The notes: generated from the letters alone by a model not told the origin. Positions 1-7,545 are shown, numbered from the stretch's first letter. The stretch is 18,710 nt of DNA from Anaerolineae bacterium (GCA_016929795.1 JAFGIA010000315.1:1-18710); one strand, 5' to 3'. A program made the numbers and translations.

Positions 1-41
1 AGCGACACACATGCGAGAAAGGTCTTTTTGGCAGCCAACAT
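1..41 (-). CDS. N-terminus of a leftward gene cut by the window edge
   Basis: Only the first 13 codons are visible, reading MLAAKKTFLACVS on the minus strand and then running off the window. The start is supported by an AGGAGG ribosome binding site at 48-53, six bases before the ATG, and by a promoter at 206-234 pointing the same way. The peptide is too short to assign. It has two lysines followed by small hydrophobic residues, which is compatible with but does not prove a signal peptide. Because it is divergent from an RpiR-family regulator with a shared control region, it may be that regulator's target; this is inference from layout only. Confidence 0.55.
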   Translation of the reverse strand, partial: MLAAKKTFLACVS

Positions 42-47
42 CCTTTT

Positions 48-53
48 CCTCCT
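48..53 (-). promoter_or_regulatory. Ribosome binding site of the leftward gene
   Basis: The minus strand reads AGGAGG within an A-rich context, six bases before the ATG at 41-39. It is the main evidence that the truncated gene is real. Confidence 0.6.
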
Positions 54-103
54 TTTCAATTCTCAGATCGAGGGTGACTCGAAGCTCCAAGACCACACTA
101 TCC

Positions 104-134
104 GGATATTGCCTCACCTCCTTTCCCAATATCC
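104..134 (-). promoter_or_regulatory. Hairpin in the 5' leader of the leftward gene, SD-like loop
   Basis: Arms GGATATTG (104-111 on plus) and CAATATCC (127-134) are perfectly complementary over 8 bp with a 15-base loop. On the leader RNA (minus strand) the loop contains AAAGGAGGTGA, a near-ideal anti-16S sequence, but no start codon lies at a usable distance. The hairpin sits in a leader of roughly 158 nt between the promoter at 206-234 and the ATG at 41. It could be a regulatory or stability element or one copy of a short dispersed repeat, since CCCAATATCC recurs at 3603-3612. Confidence 0.4.
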
Positions 135-205
135 ACCCACCGTACTCAACACCTGCGGGGTTGCTCGACGAGTACACGATGCTGTGTGCGAAGCAGGTCC
201 TTTGG

Positions 206-234
206 ATTGTAGCATAGAAATTCCAGGGGTGCAA
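206..234 (-). promoter_or_regulatory. Leftward sigma70-type promoter
   Basis: On the minus strand TTGCAC (234-229) and TACAAT (211-206) are separated by 17 bp, with TGC immediately before the -10 (extended -10). The predicted start of transcription is near 199. It faces the truncated gene at 1-41 and lies back to back with the rpiR-like gene promoter. Confidence 0.6.
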
Positions 235-260
235 ATTTCGGGATCGGCGGATTAAATTTC
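217..260. promoter_or_regulatory. Candidate operator for the RpiR regulator
   Basis: AAATTTC occurs at 233-239 and again at 254-260, exactly 21 bp apart (about two helical turns). GAAATT occurs in inverted orientation at 217-222. The repeats lie between the two divergent promoters and overlap the spacer and -35 of the leftward one, a good place for a repressor to act on both. A nine-base palindrome, GTTGACAAC at 271-279, also overlaps the rightward -35. Assignment to the RpiR-like protein is inference. Confidence 0.35.
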
Positions 261-271
261 CGTCATGTAGG

Positions 272-300
272 TTGACAACGGTAATTTTTTCTGTTATACT
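272..300 (+). promoter_or_regulatory. Rightward sigma70-type promoter of the regulator operon
   Basis: TTGACA at 272-277, a 17-bp spacer, and TATACT at 295-300 preceded by TG at 292-293 (extended -10). Transcription should begin near 307, giving a leader of only about 13 nt that carries the GGGAGG ribosome binding site at 307-312. This rules out an in-frame start at 272, which lies inside the -35 box. Confidence 0.75.
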
Positions 301-319
301 ATCGACGGGAGGCTGTGCC

Positions 320-1186
320 ATGGAAGACATAGGTCTGCTGCTCCAGATCAAAAAGGTGTTGCCCTCGCTCCCTGATCGGGAGCGCCGCGTGGGGGAATAT
401 CTTCTCCAACACCCGCACGACGCAGTGAATCTGACCATTGTCTCACTCGCCCAGCAGTCAAACGCCAGCCCCACCACCGTGTCACGTTTCTGCCAGCGGA
501 TGGGCTTTGATGGCTACAGCCAGCTCAAAATCGCGCTGGCGCGGGACTGGAGAACGCCGTCCACCCTGGTCTACATCGACGCGCAGCCGGACGACACCTT
601 GACCAGCGTCACTCAAAAGATCTTTGCGGCCAATATCCAGGCGCTGCACGACATCCAACGCTCCCTTGATCTGGAGGCCCTCGGCCGGGTGGTGGAGTCG
701 ATCCTGCAAGCTCACCGCGTGGATATCTATTCCGCGGGCGGAGCGGGCATTGCTGCCCGCGAGCTGCACTTCAAGTGTATGCACCTTGGCATCAGCGCCA
801 ACGCCTTCCTCGACTCGCAGATGCAGGTCATGTCCGCGGCGGCACTGGGGCCTGACGACGTGGGCATTGGCATCTCGCATACCGGGATGCAGAGCCAGGT
901 AGCCGAGGCGCTGAGTCTCGCACGCGAGGCCGGCGCGACCACCGCCGCGCTCACCAGTTATCCCCACACGCCCGTCGCCGACGCCGCAGATCTGGTCCTG
1001 TCCACCGCTTCTCTGGCAGCCGCCATCACCTACGATTCGCCCACCGTCCGAAACGCCCAGCTCGCGATCGTCGACGTGATCTATGAGGCCATGTTGCTCA
1101 AAGGTGCCAAGCCGATGCGGGAGTCTATGGCACGCGTGGCGCGCGCCATCTCCCACCACACCACGGGCGCTAGCGGCGCGCCCTGA
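320..1186 (+). CDS. RpiR/MurR-family transcriptional regulator (HTH + SIS)
   Basis: A 288-residue protein with normal family length. The N-terminal helix-turn-helix (about residues 1-75) includes the family pattern around SPTTVSRFCQRMGFDGYSQLK. The C-terminal SIS domain (about 120-260) contains IYSAGGAGIAARELHFK and the GIGISHTGMQSQVAEAL segment; such domains bind phosphorylated sugars or related metabolites. The start at 320 is chosen because GGGAGG (307-312) precedes it and the promoter covers 272-300. It is first in an operon with the acylase (24-bp gap) and opine-type dehydrogenase. It probably regulates its own operon and the divergent gene; the effector cannot be read from sequence. Confidence 0.9.
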   Translation: MEDIGLLLQIKKVLPSLPDRERRVGEYLLQHPHDAVNLTIVSLAQQSNASPTTVSRFCQRMGFDGYSQLKIALARDWRTPSTLVYIDAQPDDTLTSVTQKIFAANIQALHDIQRSLDLEALGRVVESILQAHRVDIYSAGGAGIAARELHFKCMHLGISANAFLDSQMQVMSAAALGPDDVGIGISHTGMQSQVAEALSLAREAGATTAALTSYPHTPVADAADLVLSTASLAAAITYDSPTVRNAQLAIVDVIYEAMLLKGAKPMRESMARVARAISHHTTGASGAP

Positions 1187-1200
1187 CCCGCGGACTGCGT

Positions 1201-1207
1201 GGAGGAG
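1201..1207 (+). promoter_or_regulatory. Ribosome binding site deciding the C45 acylase start
   Basis: GGAGGAG lies immediately before the ATG at 1211. An upstream in-frame GTG at 1199 would put the ribosome binding site inside the coding sequence, so 1211 is preferred. Confidence 0.65.
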
Positions 1208-1210
1208 TCG

Positions 1211-2299
1211 ATGCCCGGCTACACAACGCTCACACTGCGCGGCGACGCCTATACCATGGGATGGCAGCATGGCGAGCAGGTCCGGAACCTCCGGCCCCAG
1301 ATCGTCGATGCCATCGACGCGCGCTTTCGCCAGCTCGAAGCGGATCGGCCTGACGACCCTTTCGAGCGCCTGGTGCGCGACACGCGCACCCTGCTCGATC
1401 GAGTCGACGCCGACCTCCTGTCCATGATCCGGGGCCAGGCCGACGGCCTCGCTCTTGACTACGAGACCCTCCTCCGCTATCATCTGATCACCTTTCTGCG
1501 CGACGATCTCCAGGTGCGCCGGCATCGGGCGCCGGACGCCGAAGCGTGCACCACGTGGGCCGCCTCGGGGGCGGCCACCACTCGCGGCGAGCCGGTTTTG
1601 GCCAAGAACCGCGACTACCGCCTGGATCACCTGCCGCTGCAGACCCTGGTGCGCGCCGCGCCCGAGGCGGGCCACCGCACCTTGTACGTCAGCAGCGCCG
1701 GCGGCCCGGGCGTCTTTTCGGCGGGCATGAACGACGCGGGGCTCTCCGTCGCCGACACCCATGTCTACTCCACCGACCTGGGCCCTGGCCTGCCCTCGTA
1801 CGCGCTGATGATGCACGTCCTGGAAGGGCACGACACGGTGGCGACGGCGCTCGACTACCTGCGCGCCGCGCCCCGCCTGGGGCGCAACAACCTGCTCCTG
1901 GCCGACGCGACAGGCCACCTGGCCGTGTTCGAGGGCGGCCACAGCCGCTACGGCCTGCTCGAGAGCCACGACGGCGTGCTCGTCAACACCAACCACTTTG
2001 TGACCGACGAGATGCGCGACTGCTACGCGCCGGTGGAATCGCGCGGTAGGGAGCGCTCCCTGGGCCGTCACGAGCAGGCGAGCCGCGCCCTGGCCGCCGC
2101 CCACGGCCAGATCGACGCGCCCTTTGCCCGGAGGCTGGCAGCTTCTCACAACGGCCCGCTGCATTCCATCTGCTGCCACCCGGAACCCGGAAACGACGCA
2201 ATGACCATCTCGGCTGCCATCTTTCTGCCTGCCCAACGGCGGATGCTCTTTTGCCACGGTCTGCCCTGCCAGGGCAGCTTTGATGTGATCGCGGTGTGA
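1211..2299 (+). CDS. C45-family N-terminal nucleophile acylase/acyltransferase
   Basis: A 362-residue member of the peptidase C45 family (relatives of acyl-CoA:6-aminopenicillanic acid acyltransferase and other linear-amide hydrolases). The nucleophile is probably Cys113 in EACTTW; autoproteolysis just before it would create the active N-terminus. Downstream family blocks are visible: VLAKNRDYR, SSAGGPGVFSAGMNDAGLSV and NTNHF. The N-terminal MGWQHGEQ segment also fits the family. These enzymes cleave or form amide bonds between an acyl group and an amine. Placed between an RpiR regulator and an opine-type dehydrogenase, it may deacylate an N-acyl amino acid or opine-like compound, but the substrate is unproven. 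No signal peptide is apparent, so a cytoplasmic location is likely. Confidence 0.85.
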   Translation: MPGYTTLTLRGDAYTMGWQHGEQVRNLRPQIVDAIDARFRQLEADRPDDPFERLVRDTRTLLDRVDADLLSMIRGQADGLALDYETLLRYHLITFLRDDLQVRRHRAPDAEACTTWAASGAATTRGEPVLAKNRDYRLDHLPLQTLVRAAPEAGHRTLYVSSAGGPGVFSAGMNDAGLSVADTHVYSTDLGPGLPSYALMMHVLEGHDTVATALDYLRAAPRLGRNNLLLADATGHLAVFEGGHSRYGLLESHDGVLVNTNHFVTDEMRDCYAPVESRGRERSLGRHEQASRALAAAHGQIDAPFARRLAASHNGPLHSICCHPEPGNDAMTISAAIFLPAQRRMLFCHGLPCQGSFDVIAV

Positions 2300-2310
2300 G
2301 GATCGGAGAC

Positions 2311-3543
2311 ATGCAGATCACCAAGCTCACGATCTGTGGCGGTGGAAACGGGGCACAGACCCTGCTGCCCATCGCTGCTTCGAACCTTGACTGCGCTGTG
2401 GCCATCTATGCCGCCTGGGGTGATGAGGCACAGAGGCTGGCAAGCGGCATCGCTGCCCACGGCGGCCTGGAGACGACGGGGGCGGTGCAGGCACGTGCGC
2501 GCCCCCAGCGCGTCAGCGCTGACCCCGCCGAGGTGATCCCGGGCTCCGAGTTGGTCGTGCTGGTGCTGCCTGCCTTTGCCCACGAGGCCACGCTGCGCCA
2601 GATCGCGCCGTTCCTGGAGCCAGGTGCCTGGGTGGGCGCCATTCCGGCCCGCGGCGGGTTTGACTATTGCGCGGCCCACGTCCTGGCGGGGCTGGGCCGT
2701 GCCGACGTGCAGCTCTTTGGCCTGCAGACGCTGCCGTGGGCGTGCCGGATTGAGCAGTACGGCCAGGTGGTCCACGTGCTGGGGGTCAAGGTAGAAGTGG
2801 ATGCGGCAACCCGGCCCGCAGCCGGGATCGAGGTCCTTGCCCCGCTGCTGGCGCAGATGCTGGGGGTGGGCATTGGCAAGATGGGGAATATGCTGGCGCT
2901 GACTCTGGCCAACACTGGCCAGATCATCCACCCCGGCATCATGTACGCTCTCTTTGCGGACTGGGATGGCGCCTCCCGGCCGCAGGCGCCCCTCTTCTAC
3001 CAGGGGCTGACGGAGGAAGGAGCAGGCACCCTGGCCGGCCTCAGCGATGATGTGCAGGTCCTCTGTGCCCGCCTGGCGCCGGTGCTGGATGTTTCGGCGG
3101 TCAGGCCACTCGCGGGCTGGCTGCAGCGCTGCTATGGGGATGCCATCACCGACCCGTCGAGCCTGTGGAGCGCCTTTGTCAGCAACCAGGCCTATGCCGG
3201 GCTCCTGGCTCCCATGCGCCAGGCCGCCCCTGGCCAGTTCGTCCCCGATTTCGGCGCGCGCTACCTGGCCGAGGACGTGCCCTTTGGCCTGGCCGTTACC
3301 CGGGCCATCGCCAACCTGGCAGAGGTAAAGACGCCGACCATCGACAGGGTCGTAGCCTGGGCCGGCGAGCGGCTGGGCAAGGACTATCTCGGCAGGGATG
3401 CCGCACTGGCACGCATCCCACAGAATTATGGGCTTGATAGTTTGGAACGGCTGGTTTCGTTTGCGAATGAGTATCATCTCAATAAAGGGGGGGAAGTTGG
3501 GGTGTGTGCGGGCACCGCACACATCCCAACCCCCGATTATTGA
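2311..3543 (+). CDS. NAD(P)-dependent octopine/opine dehydrogenase family enzyme
   Basis: A 410-residue protein in two domains. The Rossmann domain begins with ICGGGNGAQ (residues 8-16). The C-terminal all-alpha octopine/nopaline dehydrogenase domain carries NTGQIIHPG with the probable catalytic His207, and the EDVPFGLAVTRAIANLAEV segment typical of the family. Such enzymes reductively join an amino acid to a keto acid or do the reverse. ATG 2311 is preferred over GTG 2296 because GGGNG then starts near residue 10 as is usual. It follows the acylase by 11 bp, so it is cotranscribed. The last ~20 residues (GGEVGVCAGTAHIPTPDY) are encoded by a strong hairpin and look like an added tail rather than family sequence. 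Confidence 0.85.
   Translation: MQITKLTICGGGNGAQTLLPIAASNLDCAVAIYAAWGDEAQRLASGIAAHGGLETTGAVQARARPQRVSADPAEVIPGSELVVLVLPAFAHEATLRQIAPFLEPGAWVGAIPARGGFDYCAAHVLAGLGRADVQLFGLQTLPWACRIEQYGQVVHVLGVKVEVDAATRPAAGIEVLAPLLAQMLGVGIGKMGNMLALTLANTGQIIHPGIMYALFADWDGASRPQAPLFYQGLTEEGAGTLAGLSDDVQVLCARLAPVLDVSAVRPLAGWLQRCYGDAITDPSSLWSAFVSNQAYAGLLAPMRQAAPGQFVPDFGARYLAEDVPFGLAVTRAIANLAEVKTPTIDRVVAWAGERLGKDYLGRDAALARIPQNYGLDSLERLVSFANEYHLNKGGEVGVCAGTAHIPTPDY
3496..3530 (+). repeat. Hairpin inside the 3' end of the opine dehydrogenase gene
   Basis: GTTGGGGTGTGTGCGG (3496-3511) pairs with CCGCACACATCCCAAC (3515-3530) with one G/A mismatch in 16 and a loop of GCA. It is followed by CCCCGATTATTGA rather than a T run, so it is not a classical terminator. 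It may be an inserted REP-like palindrome that became coding, or an mRNA 3'-end stabiliser separating the operon from the mutase gene. Confidence 0.65.
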
Positions 3544-3565
3544 GCAGATACGCGAATGAGAGAGT

Positions 3566-3612
3566 AGAGAGTAGAGATTAGATATTGGGATCGAGCTCAA
3601 TACCCAATATCC
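3566..3612. repeat. Simple repeats and ATATTGGG/CCCAATAT hairpin before the mutase gene
   Basis: The 96-bp gap between the dehydrogenase and mutase genes contains a TAGAGAGTAGAGATTAGA run, followed by GATATTGGG (3581-3589) and its perfect complement CCCAATATC (3603-3611). The same CCCAATATCC word occurs at 125-134, and TAGA-like heptamers recur at 11912-11932. No convincing promoter is seen in this gap. Confidence 0.5.
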
Positions 3613-3639
3613 AATAGCGGTTGAGGAGGAGAGAATCGC

Positions 3640-6600
3640 ATGGATGCTGAAACGCACACGGAAGGCAAAAAACGACGCGTACTGGCCGGGTCTATCGGCG
3701 ACTGTGTCCATTCGCTGGGCGTCGAGTCGTTCGCCGAGTGGATGGAGGACCGGGGTGAGGGCTTTATGGCTGTCAAGCTGGGGCCGGCCGTACCGATTGC
3801 GGACGTGGTAAACAAGATCCGCGAGTCGCGGCCCGAGATCGTCGCTATTTCAATGCGGCTCGGCGACCTGCACGTGGACAAGCTGATCAGCGAGTTCATC
3901 GAAAGGATCGCCGAGCACCGCCTGCTGCCGCGCGAGAGTGGTATCCGCTATGCTTTTGGCGGCCTGCGCCCCGCTGCCAACCTGGTGCGTGCGATGACCG
4001 GTTTGCCGGTGGCGGAGGACAAGTTCTCGCCACCCGAGGACCGCCACTTTGACCTCGACGAGATCAGAGAGAACTATGGCGACATTGACGCCTTCCAGGG
4101 CTTTTTCGGCCTGATCGTCGACGACTTTGTTACCATGGAGGAGCTCGAAGCCTTTGCCCGGGGCACCACCGTGTCGGTCGAGAAAGAAGAGATCGAGTGG
4201 GCTGGCACGCTCCTCGAGCGCATCCAGCAGGTGCGCGAGCGCGAAGGCCGGCCAATCATCCGCGCGCACATCGGCATCGCGGCCGACAGCATCGAGCCGA
4301 CGGTCGAGGGTGTGAAAAAGCTGGCCGACGCACAGTGCCTGGAGATCGTCTCTCTCGCACCCGACCAGCCGGCGCAGGAATACCTCGCCAAGTTCGTGCG
4401 CGGCGAAGAGGACCCCGACAAGTATCTGAAGGGGCAGGGCGGCGTGCCGATCCGCACGGAGCGCGACCTGGAGCGCCTGAAAGAGGCGACGCAGCGGGGC
4501 AACTATCCGATGACGCGCATCTATTCCGGCACTGATGAGCTGGTCGAGCTGGCCAAGCTGTACGAGGGTGCCTTCCGCATGCCTTTCCCCGCCGTGCCGA
4601 TATTCTTCTACAACGAGATGGACGGCCGCGGCCCCATCTCCATCCGCGACAGCTTTGACGAGCATTTCGAGGTGATGCGCTGGTGGGCATCTATCGACAA
4701 GCCGGTCGAGATCAATGACCCGCACCAGTGGCAGCTGCGCAACAGCACGGATGACTTGCTGGTGGCCGATCACACTATTGCCGGCATCATTGCGCTCAAG
4801 ATGGGCATTCGCAAGTATGTGATGCAGATGATGTACGACCTGCCGCCGGGTACCTCCGGGCTCAATGACCTGGCCAAGTTCCAGGCTGCCTACGAGCTGA
4901 TCGAGCCGCTGACGCGCCACTTTGACTTTTACATTGTCAAGGAGACGCGCGGCGGCCTGTCCGACTTTCCGCCCAACCTCGACAAGGCCAAGGGGCACCT
5001 GGCCATATCCACCTACTGGCAGATGTACATGGAGCCCGACATTGTGCACGTCGTCAGCTTTTCCGAGGCGCACCACGAGGCCAAGGCCCAGGACGTGATC
5101 GAGAGCTGCGACATTGTCAAGCAGGTGTTCGAAGATTTCTACAGGGACGACAAGCCCGATATCTGGCACGACCCGCGCCTGTTGGGCCGCAAGCGCAAGC
5201 TGAAAATGGGGGCGATGTACAACCTGCTCCACCTGGCGCTGCTCGGTGGCTACGAGGGGCCCGTCAACCTCGACAACTTTTTCCAGTGGGCTGTGTCGCC
5301 GGAGGAAGCACACAAGCGCGATCACCCGCGCGAATGGATGCGCAACTATGAGGCGATGCTCCTCAGCTTTGTCGACGAGGCAAACTATCCCACGGGCCAG
5401 TGCGGCATGATCAGCGCCGACACGCTCGATCTCGCCCTGCAAGTCGGCCTGTTCCAGGCGCCACAGATCACTGTTCTCGACAAGCGCTACGAGATGGTGG
5501 GCAAGTGCCGGACCAAGATCGTCGACGGCGGGTGCGTCATCGACGAGTTCGACGGCGTCAAGATGGACGACGAGATCGACCGCGTGGACCACCTGCGCGA
5601 GCGCAGCCCCTGGTTCTTTGACAAGAGCATCAGCCATGCCGACGAGGACCTGTACATCACCGAGACGGCCGAGGCTATGGATGAGGATACTCTGATCCAG
5701 GCGCGCCGGCAGGTGGGGATCTACCGGGCGGCTGAGCTGGACCACAAACAAGTGCTGGTGGTCGACTTTGGCAGCACCTTTTCCAAGATTGGCACCTTTG
5801 ACACCAAGGCGGAGGCGTTCAGCCTGCGCTATGTGCCGACCATCGTCGATGACCTGCGCGTGTCGCTGGCCGATGGGCTCGACGTGCTCGACGAGTGCCG
5901 GGCGCGAGGCGACTGGGAGCCGCTGTCGCGGGCGATGGCCGGCTTTGACATCAAGCTGCCCTGCTCCAGTGCCAAGGGCGGTCTCAAAATGATCACGGTC
6001 TCGATGGTCCGGGAAGAGAGCGGCTTTGCCGCAGATCTGGCGGCGCTGACCGCCGGGGCCAAGCTGCTCAATAGCTACGAAGGGGCGCTGACCGAGGCTG
6101 AGGCGCTGGCAATCTATGAGCAGGACCAGCCCGAGATCATTCTGCAGGCCGGTGGCGTGGATCTGGGGGGCGACACGGAGACACAGCTTCACAACGCACG
6201 GTTGTTGGCCCGGCATGCGCGCGCGGCGACCTATGCCCGCTATGGCGTGCCGGTGATCTATGCCGGCAACCAGGACGTGCGCGACGAAATCGAGGCGATC
6301 TACCGGGCCGAGGGTGTGGACATCCGCATCACGCCCAACGTCATGCCCGAGATCAACCACTTTCGCATCGAGGTCGTCAACGAGGCGATCCGGGACCTGT
6401 TCCAAACGATCATCATCCGCGGCAAGGGGTTCGACGTGGTTGAGGAGTATATGAGCGCTCCTTTCATCCCCACGCCACGCGCCGCCTTCCGCGGCATCAA
6501 CCTGCTGGCGAAGGGCTATGGCGACGAGCCGGGTCTGGGCAATATCATGGCGCTCGACATTGGCGGGGCGACGACCGATTTTTACTCGAACGTGGGCGAC

Positions 6601-7320
6601 AATCCGCTGTACGACTATCAGGGCAGCGATCCGCTGCGCAAGGTCAAGCGCACTATCCTCAAGACGCCCAACACTCCGCTGGCCTACCGGCGCGTGGAGG
6701 GCAAGTATGGCCTGGCCTATGACGCCGAGAATATCAAAGAGCTGAAGCGCTTTCAGAATGGACTGATGCAGCGCGACCTGGGGGCCTATTTGCTGCAGGA
6801 ATACCCCGACTTTTATCCCGGTGACGATCAGTTCGGAGCCTTTGTGCAGCGACTCGACGGCCGGCTGGACCTCGACCTCGACCGTTACCTGAGCTGGCTG
6901 TCGGCCAACCCGCACGCCCTGCCGACGAGCGATGTGGAGAATGTCGCGCGCTCTTATCTGGCGCGCGAGATCATGGCGGCGACTACGGGGCGGAACCTGG
7001 GGTATGTCAGAGAAACGGACACTTACTTTTTGCAGTACGGCGTCAACTTTTTGAACCAGCCGTGCACCACGCTGCTCATTGGTGGCACCATCTACCACAA
7101 GTGCCAGGCGGCAGCCGAAGGAGACGATTTTGGCCGCGACCTACGGCTCATCGCGGCCGGCACTCAGTACAACGAGGATGAGATCTGGATCCTGAGGCCG
7201 CGGGGGCAGGTCCTTCTGGATGCGGCCTATATGGTTTCTATCGTGGGCGGCCTATACGGTTACATCGATCCGAAGCGGGCGCTGCGCATGCTCAAGCGCA
7301 ACCTGGTAGCATTGCAGTAG
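3640..7320 (+). CDS. Fused B12-dependent mutase-like protein with MutL-type ATPase domain
   Basis: A 1226-residue protein, start fixed by GAGGAGGAG (3623-3631) before ATG 3640. Residues about 12-130 form a cobalamin-binding fold: RVLAGSIGDCVHSLG with His24 as probable cobalt ligand, then VAISMRLGDLHVDKL. Residues about 270-690 look like the catalytic TIM-barrel of an adenosylcobalamin mutase, including KPVEINDPHQW (354-364); this part is assigned less surely. Residues about 700-1226 are a full MutL/GlmL domain of the actin-like ATPase fold, with phosphate loops DFGSTFSK (709-716) and DIGGATTD (973-980). In glutamate mutase clusters these functions are separate MutS, MutE and MutL proteins. 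The fusion could link catalysis with cofactor repair or loading. Glutamate, ornithine or lysine-type substrates are all possible. Confidence 0.75.
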   Translation: MDAETHTEGKKRRVLAGSIGDCVHSLGVESFAEWMEDRGEGFMAVKLGPAVPIADVVNKIRESRPEIVAISMRLGDLHVDKLISEFIERIAEHRLLPRESGIRYAFGGLRPAANLVRAMTGLPVAEDKFSPPEDRHFDLDEIRENYGDIDAFQGFFGLIVDDFVTMEELEAFARGTTVSVEKEEIEWAGTLLERIQQVREREGRPIIRAHIGIAADSIEPTVEGVKKLADAQCLEIVSLAPDQPAQEYLAKFVRGEEDPDKYLKGQGGVPIRTERDLERLKEATQRGNYPMTRIYSGTDELVELAKLYEGAFRMPFPAVPIFFYNEMDGRGPISIRDSFDEHFEVMRWWASIDKPVEINDPHQWQLRNSTDDLLVADHTIAGIIALKMGIRKYVMQMMYDLPPGTSGLNDLAKFQAAYELIEPLTRHFDFYIVKETRGGLSDFPPNLDKAKGHLAISTYWQMYMEPDIVHVVSFSEAHHEAKAQDVIESCDIVKQVFEDFYRDDKPDIWHDPRLLGRKRKLKMGAMYNLLHLALLGGYEGPVNLDNFFQWAVSPEEAHKRDHPREWMRNYEAMLLSFVDEANYPTGQCGMISADTLDLALQVGLFQAPQITVLDKRYEMVGKCRTKIVDGGCVIDEFDGVKMDDEIDRVDHLRERSPWFFDKSISHADEDLYITETAEAMDEDTLIQARRQVGIYRAAELDHKQVLVVDFGSTFSKIGTFDTKAEAFSLRYVPTIVDDLRVSLADGLDVLDECRARGDWEPLSRAMAGFDIKLPCSSAKGGLKMITVSMVREESGFAADLAALTAGAKLLNSYEGALTEAEALAIYEQDQPEIILQAGGVDLGGDTETQLHNARLLARHARAATYARYGVPVIYAGNQDVRDEIEAIYRAEGVDIRITPNVMPEINHFRIEVVNEAIRDLFQTIIIRGKGFDVVEEYMSAPFIPTPRAAFRGINLLAKGYGDEPGLGNIMALDIGGATTDFYSNVGDNPLYDYQGSDPLRKVKRTILKTPNTPLAYRRVEGKYGLAYDAENIKELKRFQNGLMQRDLGAYLLQEYPDFYPGDDQFGAFVQRLDGRLDLDLDRYLSWLSANPHALPTSDVENVARSYLAREIMAATTGRNLGYVRETDTYFLQYGVNFLNQPCTTLLIGGTIYHKCQAAAEGDDFGRDLRLIAAGTQYNEDEIWILRPRGQVLLDAAYMVSIVGGLYGYIDPKRALRMLKRNLVALQ

Positions 7321-7460
7321 CACATCCCGGTTTTGTGATTTTGGGGCCGCGTGGAAAGTGAGTAGCAGCCTGGCAGGCTCGGCGCCGACGTGAAACCATG
7401 ATCCGCCGGCTGTACAAGGCAGTGTTGCAAATCGTGTCACACCGTTGCACCCCACCCAGC
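7321..7460. other. Intergenic stretch with no supported gene
   Basis: Between the MutL-fusion stop and the next promoter I see no supported reading frame and no terminator with a T run. There is a short AGCCT-GGC-AGGCT stem near 7365-7380 and two GTTGCA words about 20 bp apart near 7425-7450, neither convincing. Confidence 0.4.
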
Positions 7461-7490
7461 TTGCGTGCTTGCGCGTGGGTATGGTATGAT
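7461..7490 (+). promoter_or_regulatory. Promoter of the ketoacyl synthase operon
   Basis: TTGCGT (7461-7466), an 18-bp spacer and TATGAT (7485-7490) preceded by TGG (7482-7484), an extended -10. The -35 is weak. Transcription would begin near 7497, which excludes the in-frame start at 7465 and supports ATG 7546 for the first ketoacyl synthase. Confidence 0.55.
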
Positions 7491-7545
7491 GGAATCGCCC
7501 GCCGGCAAGCGTGGCGCGCCGTTACGAACCAAGGGGGGGGACAAG

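Noticed and set aside
482..2257. A 591-codon minus-strand frame across the regulator and acylase genes
   Set aside because: Composition rich in Val, Gly, His, Gln and Arg typical of antisense high-GC sequence; it spans two well-supported plus-strand genes.
2146..3711. A 521-codon minus-strand frame over the opine dehydrogenase
   Set aside because: Antisense to a gene with clear family motifs, and no protein features of its own.
3850..7098. A 1082-codon open frame antisense to the mutase/MutL gene
   Set aside because: It mirrors the GC-rich codon pattern of the real gene, has no recognisable domain, and lacks a supported start; it is a shadow frame.
7321..7360. Rho-independent terminator after the mutase/MutL gene
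   Set aside because: The CCC...GGG pairing is only a few bases and there is no T run after it.
7465..7545. An earlier start for the first ketoacyl synthase
   Set aside because: It lies between the -35 and -10 of the predicted promoter, and the extra residues do not match the family.
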